DNA from: Acidimicrobiales bacterium
Lineage (GTDB): Bacteria > Actinomycetota > Acidimicrobiia > Acidimicrobiales > MedAcidi-G1
Direction of reading: 5' to 3'
DNA length: 64,000 bases
Assembly (NCBI GenBank): GCA_030748555.1
Contig: JASMLT010000003.1
Span: forward strand, 1-64,000
The first letter of the stretch is position 1. Every line of letters starts with the position of its first letter. The notes beneath the pieces are model-generated. The model made no database searches. It saw only the letters and a program-made list of their open reading frames with translations, and had not been told where the DNA came from. Both the position numbers and the translations under genes were made by a program. Shown in pieces: positions 49,799-60,013 of this stretch.

Positions 49799-50614
49799 AT
49801 GAGTCGGAATCACAAAGATCAAGTAGTCGTAGTAACTGGTGCTGGAAAAGGAATTGGACGTGCTATAGCGGAGCGCTTCTCGAGTGAGGGCGCCAAAGTA
49901 GTCGTGAACGATATTGATGAGGATCGAGTTAACGAAGTAGTCGCAGGCATCAACAACAACGGAGGTGAGTCTATTGGAGTCGTAGCTGACGTAGCTGATA
50001 GCAGCCATGTGAAAAGAATTTTCGACTCTGCATTAGAATCTTTTGGAACTGTTGACGTACTTGTAAACAATGCAGGAATCGTAAGCCCGATGCTTCACTT
50101 CTTTGAAGCAGACGAGGCTTGGTGGAGACGTATTATTGACGTTAATTTAACTGGACATTTTCTTTGCTCTCAGCAGGCAGCAAGGATCATGGCTTCCAAA
50201 AAACAGGGTGTGATTATCAACATGTCATCAGGTGGTGCGACTCGTGCGCACAGATCCTTCACGGCCTATGACGCTTCAAAAGGAGGCATAGAAGCTCTTA
50301 CTAGAGCGATGGCGCTTGATCTCGGACCTTATGGCATAAGGGTATGTGCGCTCATGCCGGGTTCAATCGACACCGAGGGAATGGATGAAGAAGCAAGAAA
50401 TCTTCGGGGTGAAAATATTCCTCTTGGTCGCCCTGGTGATCCTGATGATATGGCAGGTCCAGCACTTTTCCTTGCCTCTGAGGACGCCAAATACATCACT
50501 GGTGATGTGATTAAAGTGGATGGCGGAATGCTGTCACAACAGAGATCTGCAACAGTGGATATAGTCCCTCCTTCCACATTTCCACCTTTAGAGGACATTC
50601 TCGAAGGAGACTAG
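49799..50614 (+). CDS. SDR family oxidoreductase
   Basis: VVVTGAGKGIGRAIA, VNNAGIV, YDASKGGIEAL. Confidence 0.92.
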   Translation: MSRNHKDQVVVVTGAGKGIGRAIAERFSSEGAKVVVNDIDEDRVNEVVAGINNNGGESIGVVADVADSSHVKRIFDSALESFGTVDVLVNNAGIVSPMLHFFEADEAWWRRIIDVNLTGHFLCSQQAARIMASKKQGVIINMSSGGATRAHRSFTAYDASKGGIEALTRAMALDLGPYGIRVCALMPGSIDTEGMDEEARNLRGENIPLGRPGDPDDMAGPALFLASEDAKYITGDVIKVDGGMLSQQRSATVDIVPPSTFPPLEDILEGD

Positions 50615-52731
50615 TGCCCGTAATGGCTAAGAATAAAATGCGAATCGGAGCTGATGTCGGAGGAACATTTACCGACGTAGTGCTGGAGGCAGGAGGGGAA
50701 ATTTTTTCAACGAAAGTTCTCACTACTTACGAATCGCCCGAGATAGGAATACTCCAAGGCATAGATGCAGTTATAGCCGATTCAGGAACTGATCTCTCAG
50801 AACTTGACTCCTTTATACACGGGACGACTCTTGCCACAAATGCTTTAATCTCTAGAACCGGAGCAAGAACGGCTTTTGTAACTACAAAAGGTTTTCGCGA
50901 CACAGTTGAGATGAGGACAGAGAGCAGATTTGAACAATATGACCTCAATCTTGAACTACCCAAACCTCTAATTGAGAGAAAAAACAGATATGTCCTTTCA
51001 GAGCGCATCTCTGCAGATGGCTCCGTGCTTTTACCTTTTGACGAAACGGAAGCTAAAAACCTTATCAATCTACTGTCTTCTAAAGAAGATAGATATGAAG
51101 CTGTTGCAATAGGTTTTATACATTCATACATGAATGACAGACATGAATCTCTCTTTCAGGAAATGCTTTTAGATCAGCTTCCAAATTTGAAAGTCTCAAT
51201 CTCGTCCGAAGTGTCGCCTCAAATGAGAGAATTTGAAAGATTTAACACTGTATGTGCAAACGCCTATGTCCAACCAATGATGGCCTCTTATCTTGAAAGG
51301 CTTAAGACTGAATTAGCTGATGCCGGAGCGAAATGCGATATTCATCTCATCCATTCGGGTGGCGGATTGATCAGTATAGAAAGTGCAATAAAATTTCCTG
51401 TAAGACTCATAGAATCAGGCCCTGCAGGGGGCGCTGTTTTCGCTTCTGAAATTGCTACTCGCCATGGAATAGACGCTGCTCTCTCTTACGACATGGGAGG
51501 CACAACTGCAAAAATATGCCTCATAGATGAACAATCGCCGCGATCTGCAAAGACTTTTGAAGTAGCGAGAACCCACCGTTTCACTAAAGGAAGCGGGATG
51601 CCTATATCAATACCTGTGATAGAAATGATTGAAATAGGAGCTGGTGGCGGATCTATTGCCAATGTTGATGACCTTAAACAGATAAGAGTCGGCCCTCTAA
51701 GTGCAGGTTCTGAACCAGGGCCCGCAGCATATGGGTTAGGTGGCTCTCTGGCAACAGTAACGGATGCAAACATAGTACTTGGTCGAATCTCACCGGAGAC
51801 TTTCGGCGCTGATGATATTAACCTCCTACCCGAAGAGTCCAGAAAGGCTTTATTAGCCGACGTAGCAGAGCCGCTTGAAATAAATGTTGAAAATGCAGCA
51901 ATCGGAATCATCGAGGTTGTCGATGAAAATATGGCTAATGCGGCTCGAGTTCATGCAGTAGAAAATGGCAGAGATGTATCCCAGTACTCAATGATTGCGT
52001 TCGGTGGAGGAGCGCCTCTTCATGCCTCTCGCTTGTGTGACAAGCTGGAAATAGAAAGACTACTTATACCTCCCGGAGCAGGTGTCGGTTCTGCCATAGG
52101 TTTTCTTCGAACACCATTTTCTTATGAAGCTTTGAAAAGTTTCTACGTTTCCATAGAAAATTTTGATCATGAAAGTGTGAACCAGCTTCTAAATGACCTG
52201 ACTTTAGAAGCTACAGAATTTGTAATGGAAGCATCAAATGAGAGTTTCCCTATCGAGAGTCTCACTGTGGAACGTTGTGCTTTTATGAGGTACGCAGGGC
52301 AAGGATGGGAAATCACTGTCCCTCTGGAAAATGCGATATTTGACCACTTGGGCATTGAATTACTGAACAACAAGTTCGAGAAAACTTATGAGGAGCATTT
52401 CGGTAGAGCTATAGAAGGTCTGCAAATTGAAGTAGTCGGGTGGTCCGTCAAAGTCACCTCTCCAAGACCAGAAATTGAAAGAACTGTTAGTGTTGCTTCT
52501 GAAAATATTGTTACAAGTGACCTTAAACGTGTTATCTATGACCCAGTTAAGGATTCTGAAGTCAATGCTTCTATCTTCGAGCGTGAAAAATTAAACCCCG
52601 GTGATTGTGTTATGGGTCCAGCAATAATTGTTGAGAGTCAAACAACAACTTGGATTTCGAGTGAAAAAAAGTCATCTGTGCAGCAAGACAACTGTCTACT
52701 GGTGACTAAAAAAACTGAGGCTGCCGAATGA
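50614..52731 (+). CDS. Hydantoinase/oxoprolinase subunit A (HyuA)
   Basis: MRIGADVGGTFTDVVLE, HGTTLATNALISR, SYDMGGTTAKICLI. Confidence 0.93.
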   Translation: MPVMAKNKMRIGADVGGTFTDVVLEAGGEIFSTKVLTTYESPEIGILQGIDAVIADSGTDLSELDSFIHGTTLATNALISRTGARTAFVTTKGFRDTVEMRTESRFEQYDLNLELPKPLIERKNRYVLSERISADGSVLLPFDETEAKNLINLLSSKEDRYEAVAIGFIHSYMNDRHESLFQEMLLDQLPNLKVSISSEVSPQMREFERFNTVCANAYVQPMMASYLERLKTELADAGAKCDIHLIHSGGGLISIESAIKFPVRLIESGPAGGAVFASEIATRHGIDAALSYDMGGTTAKICLIDEQSPRSAKTFEVARTHRFTKGSGMPISIPVIEMIEIGAGGGSIANVDDLKQIRVGPLSAGSEPGPAAYGLGGSLATVTDANIVLGRISPETFGADDINLLPEESRKALLADVAEPLEINVENAAIGIIEVVDENMANAARVHAVENGRDVSQYSMIAFGGGAPLHASRLCDKLEIERLLIPPGAGVGSAIGFLRTPFSYEALKSFYVSIENFDHESVNQLLNDLTLEATEFVMEASNESFPIESLTVERCAFMRYAGQGWEITVPLENAIFDHLGIELLNNKFEKTYEEHFGRAIEGLQIEVVGWSVKVTSPRPEIERTVSVASENIVTSDLKRVIYDPVKDSEVNASIFEREKLNPGDCVMGPAIIVESQTTTWISSEKKSSVQQDNCLLVTKKTEAAE

Positions 52732-54332
52732 AACATTTGAAAAATCAAGTTATGTGGAATCGGCTTATATCAATAGTCGAAGAACAAGCTCTGGCTCTTG
52801 TTCGTACAGCCTTCAGTACAAGTGTTAGAGAGGCAGGAGACCTCTCAGCAGGCGTCTATGACACTAAAGGAAGAATGATTGCACAGGCGATAACTGGAAC
52901 TCCGGGACATGTAAACACCATGGCAGCAGCTGTAGTTAACTTCATAGAGGATATCGGACCTCACAGAATTTATGAAGGCGACGTTTACATAACCAATGAT
53001 CCATGGAAGGGCACCGGTCATTTACATGACTTCACAGTGGTTACTCCTGTGTTCAGAGATACAAATCTAATAGGATATTTCGGTTGCACAGCTCATGTGG
53101 TAGATGTCGGCGGCAGAGGTTTCGGACCCGATGCAACTGAGGTTTACGAAGAAGGGCTCTTCGTCCCTATTATGAAATTGCTGGAGCGCGGTGAATTAAA
53201 TGAAGATCTGATAAATATAGTCCGTCATAACGTTCGTGAGTCTTCACAAGTAATTGGTGACCTTCATTCTCTTTCAACATCTAATGAAACAGGTATTAGA
53301 CGTCTACACGGAATGCTTGACGAGTTTCATTTAGACAACTTAGAAGATTTAACTGAATTCATCTTCGAAAAGACACATGACGCCACAATGGAACGTCTTT
53401 CGAAGTTGAAGCCAGGTAAATACGAAAATGAAATGCAAGTTGATGGGTACAACGAGACAGTCACCTTAAAAGTGACCATCACAGTCGATAAGAAAGGCGC
53501 ACATGCTGACTTTGAAGGAAGTTCGCCCACCTGCGAACATGGGGTTAACGTACCGTTAGTTTACGCTCATGCTTACTATTCGTATGCCATGCTTGTAGCA
53601 CTAGCTCCTGAGATGCCGAGCAACTATGCGTCACTAGCAGCTTTCACTGTTAGTGCACCAGAACAATGCATACTAAACGCCAAACATCCTGACCCAGTTG
53701 CAGTCAGACATGTGACTGGGCATTTCGTAACTGACCTTTGCTTGGGAGCCATATCAGAAGCCCTCCCTCAGGTCATTCCAGCGGAAGGAGCCGGAGCTCT
53801 ATGGAACTTTCATGTCAGCGCTAGGTCTGCTGGCGCGAATCCAGACTTACCACCAAGGGAAATACTTATGTTCAATAGCGGTGGCACAGGAGCCAGACCA
53901 CATTTAGATGGGCTAAGCAGCACGGCTTTTCCGAGTGGTGTTAGAACAATGTCATCCGAAGCGACCGAACAAGTCGGACCAATAGTTATATGGCGAAAAG
54001 AGTTGCGGCCTAATTCAGGGGGGAACGGGCGTCATCGTGGTGGATTAGGTCAAATAATTGAGCTAGCCCCTGCTGAGGGTTACAAATTTTTCTTCAGTTG
54101 CATGTTTGATCGAGTCGAAAACCCTGCACGAGGGCGTGACGGAGGAGAAAGCGGATCCCCCGGAAAGGTGTATCTCGACGACGGAACACCCTTTGACGCA
54201 AAAGGGAAACAACCTGTTCCAGAAGGAAGGAGATTGATTTTGGAACTCCCAGGTGGAGGAGGTTTCGGTAATCCAGAAGAACGAAATCCGGATTCAATTG
54301 AAAATGATCTAGCACAGGGTTATGTTTCCTAA
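52728..54332 (+). CDS. Hydantoinase/oxoprolinase subunit B (HyuB)
   Basis: REAGDLSAGVYDTKGRMIAQA, GDVYITNDPWKGTGHLHDF, LPGGGGFGNP. Confidence 0.93.
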   Translation: MKHLKNQVMWNRLISIVEEQALALVRTAFSTSVREAGDLSAGVYDTKGRMIAQAITGTPGHVNTMAAAVVNFIEDIGPHRIYEGDVYITNDPWKGTGHLHDFTVVTPVFRDTNLIGYFGCTAHVVDVGGRGFGPDATEVYEEGLFVPIMKLLERGELNEDLINIVRHNVRESSQVIGDLHSLSTSNETGIRRLHGMLDEFHLDNLEDLTEFIFEKTHDATMERLSKLKPGKYENEMQVDGYNETVTLKVTITVDKKGAHADFEGSSPTCEHGVNVPLVYAHAYYSYAMLVALAPEMPSNYASLAAFTVSAPEQCILNAKHPDPVAVRHVTGHFVTDLCLGAISEALPQVIPAEGAGALWNFHVSARSAGANPDLPPREILMFNSGGTGARPHLDGLSSTAFPSGVRTMSSEATEQVGPIVIWRKELRPNSGGNGRHRGGLGQIIELAPAEGYKFFFSCMFDRVENPARGRDGGESGSPGKVYLDDGTPFDAKGKQPVPEGRRLILELPGGGGFGNPEERNPDSIENDLAQGYVS

Positions 54333-54391
54333 AAAATGTCAGGCAATATTTAAAGGAAACTTAAATCGAGATTTATGACTGAAGGCGCCTC

Positions 54392-55579
54392 ATGAAACAT
54401 TGCGATACTTTAATCATCGGAGGTGCCGTCATGGGTAGTTCTACCGCCTATTGGTTGTCTGAAAATACCGACTACGACGGGAACATAGTAGTAATCGAAC
54501 CAGATCCAACATACGCACAATCTTCCACAGCACTTTCCGAGGCAAGCATCCGGCACCAATTTTCGCAACCTGTAAATATTAAGCTTTCAATGTTTGCTAC
54601 CGAATTTTTTTCAAATTTTCATAACCACGTTCAAGTAAATGGAGAGGCACCCGAACTTCCTTTTCATGAAACTGGTTATCTGTTCCTAGCCACTGAAGAT
54701 GGAATGGATAATTTGATAGACAACCATGAGATCCAAAAGGAATGCGGAGCAGAAGTCGCGTTGCTTTCACCAAGTGAAATTAAGAAAAGATTCCCTTACA
54801 TGGAGACCGGTGACCTTGAGGGCGGAAGTTTAGGAATTAGACACGAAGGAACGCTAGATGCGTTTTCATTAATGCAAGGTTTCAAGCTACGAGCCAGACA
54901 TAACGGAGTTGAATATTTTAATAGTCGTGTTGCATCAATCAATATTGACAAAAGCAAGGGTCTTGTAAAGGAAGTGGAATTAGATTCAGGTGAAGTTCTT
55001 TCATGCTCGCGTGTAGTGAATTGCGCTGGTCCCCGTGCAAAGTGGATAGCAGAAATGGTGGGTCTGGAACTTCCAGTCGAACCAAGAATAAGAGCGGCTT
55101 TTGTTTTCGACTGCCGTGAGATCCTAGAAGGGCAGACTCTTCCACTAACGATCGACCCTTCAGGAGTTCACGTCAGAACTGACCCTCCCCATTTTATTGC
55201 AGGTGCACCCCCTGTAAATGATTTAGAGGTAGACCCTGATGATTTCAAAGTAAGAGGGGAAGAATGGGAGGAAAATATCTGGCCAGTGCTTGCCCACCGT
55301 GTTCCAGCTTTTGAAAAAGTTAAAGTAATAAGTTCATGGGCTGGTCACTATGCTTACAATACTTTGGATCAAAATGCGATAATCGGTGCTTGTGAAACGC
55401 TTCCAAATTTCTTTTTTTGCAATGGTTTTAGTGGACACGGATTTCAACAAAGCCCTGGTGTAGGAAGAGGGTTGAGTGAATTGATAATTTACGGTGAATA
55501 CCGATCTCTTAACTTAACTGAGCTTAATTACGGTCGAGTTCTAAGAAACGAGCCTTTTTTGGAAAAAGCTGTTATCTAG
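54392..55579 (+). CDS. FAD-dependent oxidoreductase, DAO family (sarcosine oxidase-like)
   Basis: DTLIIGGAVMGSSTAYWLSE, FFFCNGFSGHGFQQSPGVGRGLSELI. Confidence 0.88.
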   Translation: MKHCDTLIIGGAVMGSSTAYWLSENTDYDGNIVVIEPDPTYAQSSTALSEASIRHQFSQPVNIKLSMFATEFFSNFHNHVQVNGEAPELPFHETGYLFLATEDGMDNLIDNHEIQKECGAEVALLSPSEIKKRFPYMETGDLEGGSLGIRHEGTLDAFSLMQGFKLRARHNGVEYFNSRVASINIDKSKGLVKEVELDSGEVLSCSRVVNCAGPRAKWIAEMVGLELPVEPRIRAAFVFDCREILEGQTLPLTIDPSGVHVRTDPPHFIAGAPPVNDLEVDPDDFKVRGEEWEENIWPVLAHRVPAFEKVKVISSWAGHYAYNTLDQNAIIGACETLPNFFFCNGFSGHGFQQSPGVGRGLSELIIYGEYRSLNLTELNYGRVLRNEPFLEKAVI

Positions 55580-56298
55580 CTCTCTCCAAGGTAAGAAGAA
55601 CGCAGTTCCGGATTAGCTAGCAAAGCTTCAGCAGTGTCATCGAGCACGACTCTGCCTGTCTGTAAAACCCAACCTCTATCAGCAATAGAGAGAGCCATGT
55701 TTGCATTTTGTTCCACCATGAAAATAGCCATTCCCTCTTCATGGATTTGCTGAATAAGTTCGAAATTCTGTTGCACAAGCGCAGGAGCTAGTCCCATTGA
55801 TGGCTCATCCATAAGAAGAACTCTTGGACGCGACATTAATGCACGTCCAATTGCCACCATCTGTTGTTCACCTCCTGAAAGAGTTCCTGCCTTTTGAGAA
55901 AGTCTTTCTTTGACACGAGGGAAAAGTTCATAAATATTTTCAAGATCCTCATCGATTCCTTCTCTGTCATCTCGTAAATAGGCACCAAGTTCAAGATTCT
56001 CTTTAACTGTCAAACGTTTGAAGAGTCGACGATTTTCAGGAACCATCGTCACACCATTAATTACTCTGTAGCTCGTTGGTTTGTCATTAACCACTTCACC
56101 GTCAAGAAGAACTTCACCAGAGGTAGGGGTAACCATACCCAACAAGGTTTTTAGAGTCGTTGATTTTCCACTTGCATTGCCACCTAATAAGCAAACCATC
56201 TCACCTGGATATATAGCCAGATCAACGTCTTTAAGTATATGAACGGCCCCATAATGGGTGTTAACCGAACGAAATTCCAGCAAAGCGGTTTCTGTCAT
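55576..56298 (-). CDS. livF: Branched-chain amino-acid-type ABC transporter ATP-binding protein (LivF)
   Basis: GGNASGKSTTLKT, LSGGEQQMVAIGRALMSRPRVLLMDEPSMGLAP. Confidence 0.9.
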   Translation of the reverse strand: MTETALLEFRSVNTHYGAVHILKDVDLAIYPGEMVCLLGGNASGKSTTLKTLLGMVTPTSGEVLLDGEVVNDKPTSYRVINGVTMVPENRRLFKRLTVKENLELGAYLRDDREGIDEDLENIYELFPRVKERLSQKAGTLSGGEQQMVAIGRALMSRPRVLLMDEPSMGLAPALVQQNFELIQQIHEEGMAIFMVEQNANMALSIADRGWVLQTGRVVLDDTAEALLANPELRSSYLGES

Positions 56299-57080
56299 GA
56301 TTTAGCCTCTACTGGCCTACCCAAATACGCTTCAATAACATCAGGATTGGTTGAAACCTCGTCGTACGCTCCCTGAGCGATGGGTACACCATGGTCTAGA
56401 ACCACCACGCGATCAGAAACATCTCGAACTACTTTCATGTCATGCTCGATGACTACAATTGTGAATCCCCATTCATCGCGCAGTCTGCTGATTAGTCCCG
56501 TTAACTCTGCAGTTTCGATCGGATTCATACCTGCAACTGGCTCATCTAATAGCAATAAACGTGGCTGAGTCGCCATCGCGCGTGCAATTTCAAGCCTGCG
56601 TCGATTTGCATATGACAATGCAAAAGCTGGCTGATCTAAACGGTATCCAATAAGGCGAGTTCCGAAAAAGCTCAAAATTTCTTCAGAACGTTCTCGTATT
56701 TCTCTCTCTTCTTGTTTGAATGCCTTTGTTTGAAATAAAGCTCCAACTACCAGTTGCGACGTTCGACAGTGTTGTGAAACCATCACATTCTCTAGAACAG
56801 TCATATTCGGAAATAGTCTCACATTCTGGAATGTTCGTGCGATTCCCATCTCTGTTATTTGATTTGGATCAAGACCCAGAACTGACTCACCGTTAAAGAT
56901 GATTTCTCCACTAGTCGGAGGAATCATTCCTGAAATTGTGTTAAAAAATGTTGTTTTTCCAGCACCATTCGGTCCGATAACACTAACAATTTCTCCTTCT
57001 TCGATTGAAAAATCGAGACTTGAAAGCGCATCTAGTCCCCCGAAAGTGACCTGAAGGTTATGAATTTCCAACAGACTCAT
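56295..57080 (-). CDS. livG: Branched-chain amino-acid-type ABC transporter ATP-binding protein (LivG)
   Basis: GPNGAGKTTFFNTISG, GIARTFQNVRLFPNMTV, LLLLDEPVAGMNP. Confidence 0.9.
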   Translation of the reverse strand: MSLLEIHNLQVTFGGLDALSSLDFSIEEGEIVSVIGPNGAGKTTFFNTISGMIPPTSGEIIFNGESVLGLDPNQITEMGIARTFQNVRLFPNMTVLENVMVSQHCRTSQLVVGALFQTKAFKQEEREIRERSEEILSFFGTRLIGYRLDQPAFALSYANRRRLEIARAMATQPRLLLLDEPVAGMNPIETAELTGLISRLRDEWGFTIVVIEHDMKVVRDVSDRVVVLDHGVPIAQGAYDEVSTNPDVIEAYLGRPVEAKS

Positions 57081-58867
57081 AGTTGCTCTCCAACTTCTTC
57101 TCGTTCCTCATTCTCATCGTCACCCAACCATGCATCTTGAAGATATTCTTCTTGATGCAATTCCCTAGTTCGACGTGCAGTGGGCACAAGACCCTCAGGA
57201 CGTTTAAGCATCATGAAAACGAGCAAGGCTCCATAAATCAACAGTTTGAAGTTCTGAAACTCTTGAAGAAGTCCTGGTTGTCGCGGCCCACCAAGGATTC
57301 CTATCAGCACCAACGAACCGACCATTACTCCGGTAATGCTGCCCATGCCTCCCACTATCACAACTACGAGAATTATGATTGACACGAGAATCTCAAAACT
57401 CTTTGGGAAAACAGATCCGACTTTGGCCGCCAAAACAGCCCCGCTAAATGAAGCCAAGACAGCTCCGACCACAAAAGCCATCAATTTGGAATTAACTGTA
57501 TTTATTCCCATTACTTCAGCGACGCTCTCATCTTCTCTTATCGCCATCCATGCTCGACCTAAACGGGAACCTTGAAGTCTCCATGAGACGTATATAGCAA
57601 GAACACAAAAAGCAAGAACCATGTAGAAAACCGATCTGGGATCCGCGCCTCTGACTTCCCAAGGACCTAGATCTATTGCAGGGATGTTGGTGATGCCTTG
57701 TGAGCCTCCTAAATAAGGCTTCAGCCAGTCAGATAAGAAAAGAAGTCTTATGATTTCACCGAATCCTAAAGTAACGATTGCTAAATAGTCTCCTCTCATT
57801 CGAATAACGGGGGCACCTATTAGAAGACCTGCCAAAGTCGCCATTACCACAACAACCAACAGTGAAATACCAAAATGAGTTTCAGGAGAGAACCACGGTG
57901 AATTAGGAGAGGTGAAAACTGCGGTTGTGTACCCTCCCACGGCAAAGAAAGCCACGTATCCTAGGTCCAAGAGACCTGCAAGACCGACTACGATATTCAG
58001 ACCTAAGGCCAGTAATAAGAAAAGTCCAACGTTCGCTAAAAGCTCGTTAATGATCCCGCCTAAGAACCAAGGAAGCACAATAACTAAAACTGCAATAATA
58101 GAAAATAGAACCACAGAGTTCCGTCTTTGATTCTCTGGCGTAGCGTCTGAGCGGTAACGATCTACTGTCTTTTTAAATTTGCCCCGAGTGATCAATGGCA
58201 GCAATGCCAGCACTACAGCAAGGACAATCATTGAAGTGACTGTCATGCCGCCCTTTTTGGCATAGATCATGTCGCTCAACCACTCCAGTCGGAAGCCTTC
58301 TGAAAGATCATCTATGACATCCTCTAAAACAGCAAAGGAAAAAAGACCAAATGTCGCATAAGCAACCATTTTTCGGATTTGGCTTGACATCTGGTGTAAA
58401 GAAGCTCCGACAGTGCCGAGCCCTACGCCTACTGCAATCCAAACCAAACTCCCGAATCCAATACTGTTTTCGAAAGTAAGCAATCTGAATAGTTTTGGAT
58501 TCCAGTTGATCAAAGGATCTCTCATGTCAAGATTATCGATACCCAACATGAGCAATACGAGACCTAAACTTCCAAATAGTCCAGTTAACGCTCCTGATAG
58601 TAAATCTGCTGCGCCGGGTTTAGGGTTTTCTACACCTTCCAACTCGACCATTTTTGAAACTATGTAACCGAACACCAAAGGAATCCAGAGTATAAAAAGG
58701 TATCCAAGGCTAAGAGTTGACTCAATCAGTATTCGTCTGTTCAATTCTGATGGAAGACCGACTAAACAAATAAAAACCTGAGACAACGCGCATATGCTCC
58801 CCCAAAATGAAATGCGTTTCCAATTCTGTTCAAACAGTTTCTTAGAGGCCGAAGTATCAGTCATCAT
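57077..58867 (-). CDS. livM: LivM-type permease with long N-terminal hydrophobic extension
   Basis: LALGLNIVVGLAGLLDLGYVAFFAVGGYTTAVF; ~270-aa extension before the LivM core. Confidence 0.88.
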   Translation of the reverse strand: MMTDTSASKKLFEQNWKRISFWGSICALSQVFICLVGLPSELNRRILIESTLSLGYLFILWIPLVFGYIVSKMVELEGVENPKPGAADLLSGALTGLFGSLGLVLLMLGIDNLDMRDPLINWNPKLFRLLTFENSIGFGSLVWIAVGVGLGTVGASLHQMSSQIRKMVAYATFGLFSFAVLEDVIDDLSEGFRLEWLSDMIYAKKGGMTVTSMIVLAVVLALLPLITRGKFKKTVDRYRSDATPENQRRNSVVLFSIIAVLVIVLPWFLGGIINELLANVGLFLLLALGLNIVVGLAGLLDLGYVAFFAVGGYTTAVFTSPNSPWFSPETHFGISLLVVVVMATLAGLLIGAPVIRMRGDYLAIVTLGFGEIIRLLFLSDWLKPYLGGSQGITNIPAIDLGPWEVRGADPRSVFYMVLAFCVLAIYVSWRLQGSRLGRAWMAIREDESVAEVMGINTVNSKLMAFVVGAVLASFSGAVLAAKVGSVFPKSFEILVSIIILVVVIVGGMGSITGVMVGSLVLIGILGGPRQPGLLQEFQNFKLLIYGALLVFMMLKRPEGLVPTARRTRELHQEEYLQDAWLGDDENEEREEVGEQL

Positions 58868-59991
58868 GCACGATCCTCTTGTGAAAGTCTCTCTCCAAAT
58901 AGCCCTGAAGGTTTAAACAGTAAGACAAGCACGAGAACGGTAAAGGCTACAGCGTCCTTTAATTGGCTTACGCCTGGAACCCCAAGTGGTTCCAATATGA
59001 CCATAGGGGCTATAGATTCTGCTGATCCTAAAAAAACGCCGCCAGCCATCGCTCCACCCATGTTTCCAATGCCTCCAACCACAGCAGCGGTAAATGCTTT
59101 AATTCCCGGCAAGAAACCTGTCATATGAGTGACGCTTCTAAATAGTAGACCCCAAAGGATTCCACCAACTCCAGCCATTGCCCCACCAACGCCGAACGTA
59201 ATTACAATTGTTCGATTCACATTTATCCCCATGAGTGAGGCAATCTCTTTATCCTCGGCAACTGCTCTCATTGCTCTGCCTGTTTGAGTTCTTTCAACCA
59301 GATACCAAAGACCTGCCATTGAAAGTCCCGCTACAACCATTACAAGAATCTTTGTTCCAGCTATCTCAACAGTAAAAATCGACCTTTGCTTCGATAGCCA
59401 TTCAGGAAGACGGGGGTACCCCTTACTCGCAGGCCCAAACAATCCCAATACAGCGTTTTGGATAAAAAAGGAAACACCTATCGAAGTGATTAAAGGAATC
59501 AACCGCGGCGAACTACGCAACGGTCTATAAGCGATTCTTTCAGTAATTATAGCTGTCACAGTAGAGGTGGTAATCGCTACAAAAATGATCAAGAAGAGTG
59601 ACAAAATAAAATTACTTTCCCACAGACCAGCATCGTTTAATTTCTCGGATGTAATCCAACCTGACATAGTTCCCACCATGAAAACTTCCCCATGGGCGAA
59701 ATTTATGAAACCTAAGACTCCGTAAACCATTGAATAACCCAAGGCAATTAGCCCATACATCGCTCCTTGTGACAAACCTGAAACCACCAGGCCTTTAAAT
59801 TGATCACCTGTTAGGCCACGCGCATCAGGATTCCTCCATTCTGCAAATGGGTTATTCGGCCATATTTGCTGTGAAATGAACGCGACAACCCCTAGAACTA
59901 TCAACGTCGCCATAAGAACGCGAATAAAGGTCAAAAACCTGTCTACGCCCGATACGCGTGATTTAAATCTTTTTTTCACTATCTCTGACAT
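58864..59991 (-). CDS. livH: LivH-type permease
   Basis: GLSQGAMYGLIALGYSMVYGVLGFINFAHGEVFMVG. Confidence 0.9.
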   Translation of the reverse strand: MSEIVKKRFKSRVSGVDRFLTFIRVLMATLIVLGVVAFISQQIWPNNPFAEWRNPDARGLTGDQFKGLVVSGLSQGAMYGLIALGYSMVYGVLGFINFAHGEVFMVGTMSGWITSEKLNDAGLWESNFILSLFLIIFVAITTSTVTAIITERIAYRPLRSSPRLIPLITSIGVSFFIQNAVLGLFGPASKGYPRLPEWLSKQRSIFTVEIAGTKILVMVVAGLSMAGLWYLVERTQTGRAMRAVAEDKEIASLMGINVNRTIVITFGVGGAMAGVGGILWGLLFRSVTHMTGFLPGIKAFTAAVVGGIGNMGGAMAGGVFLGSAESIAPMVILEPLGVPGVSQLKDAVAFTVLVLVLLFKPSGLFGERLSQEDRA

Positions 59992-60013
59992 TCTTGCCTC
60001 TTAAAGATTCAGA

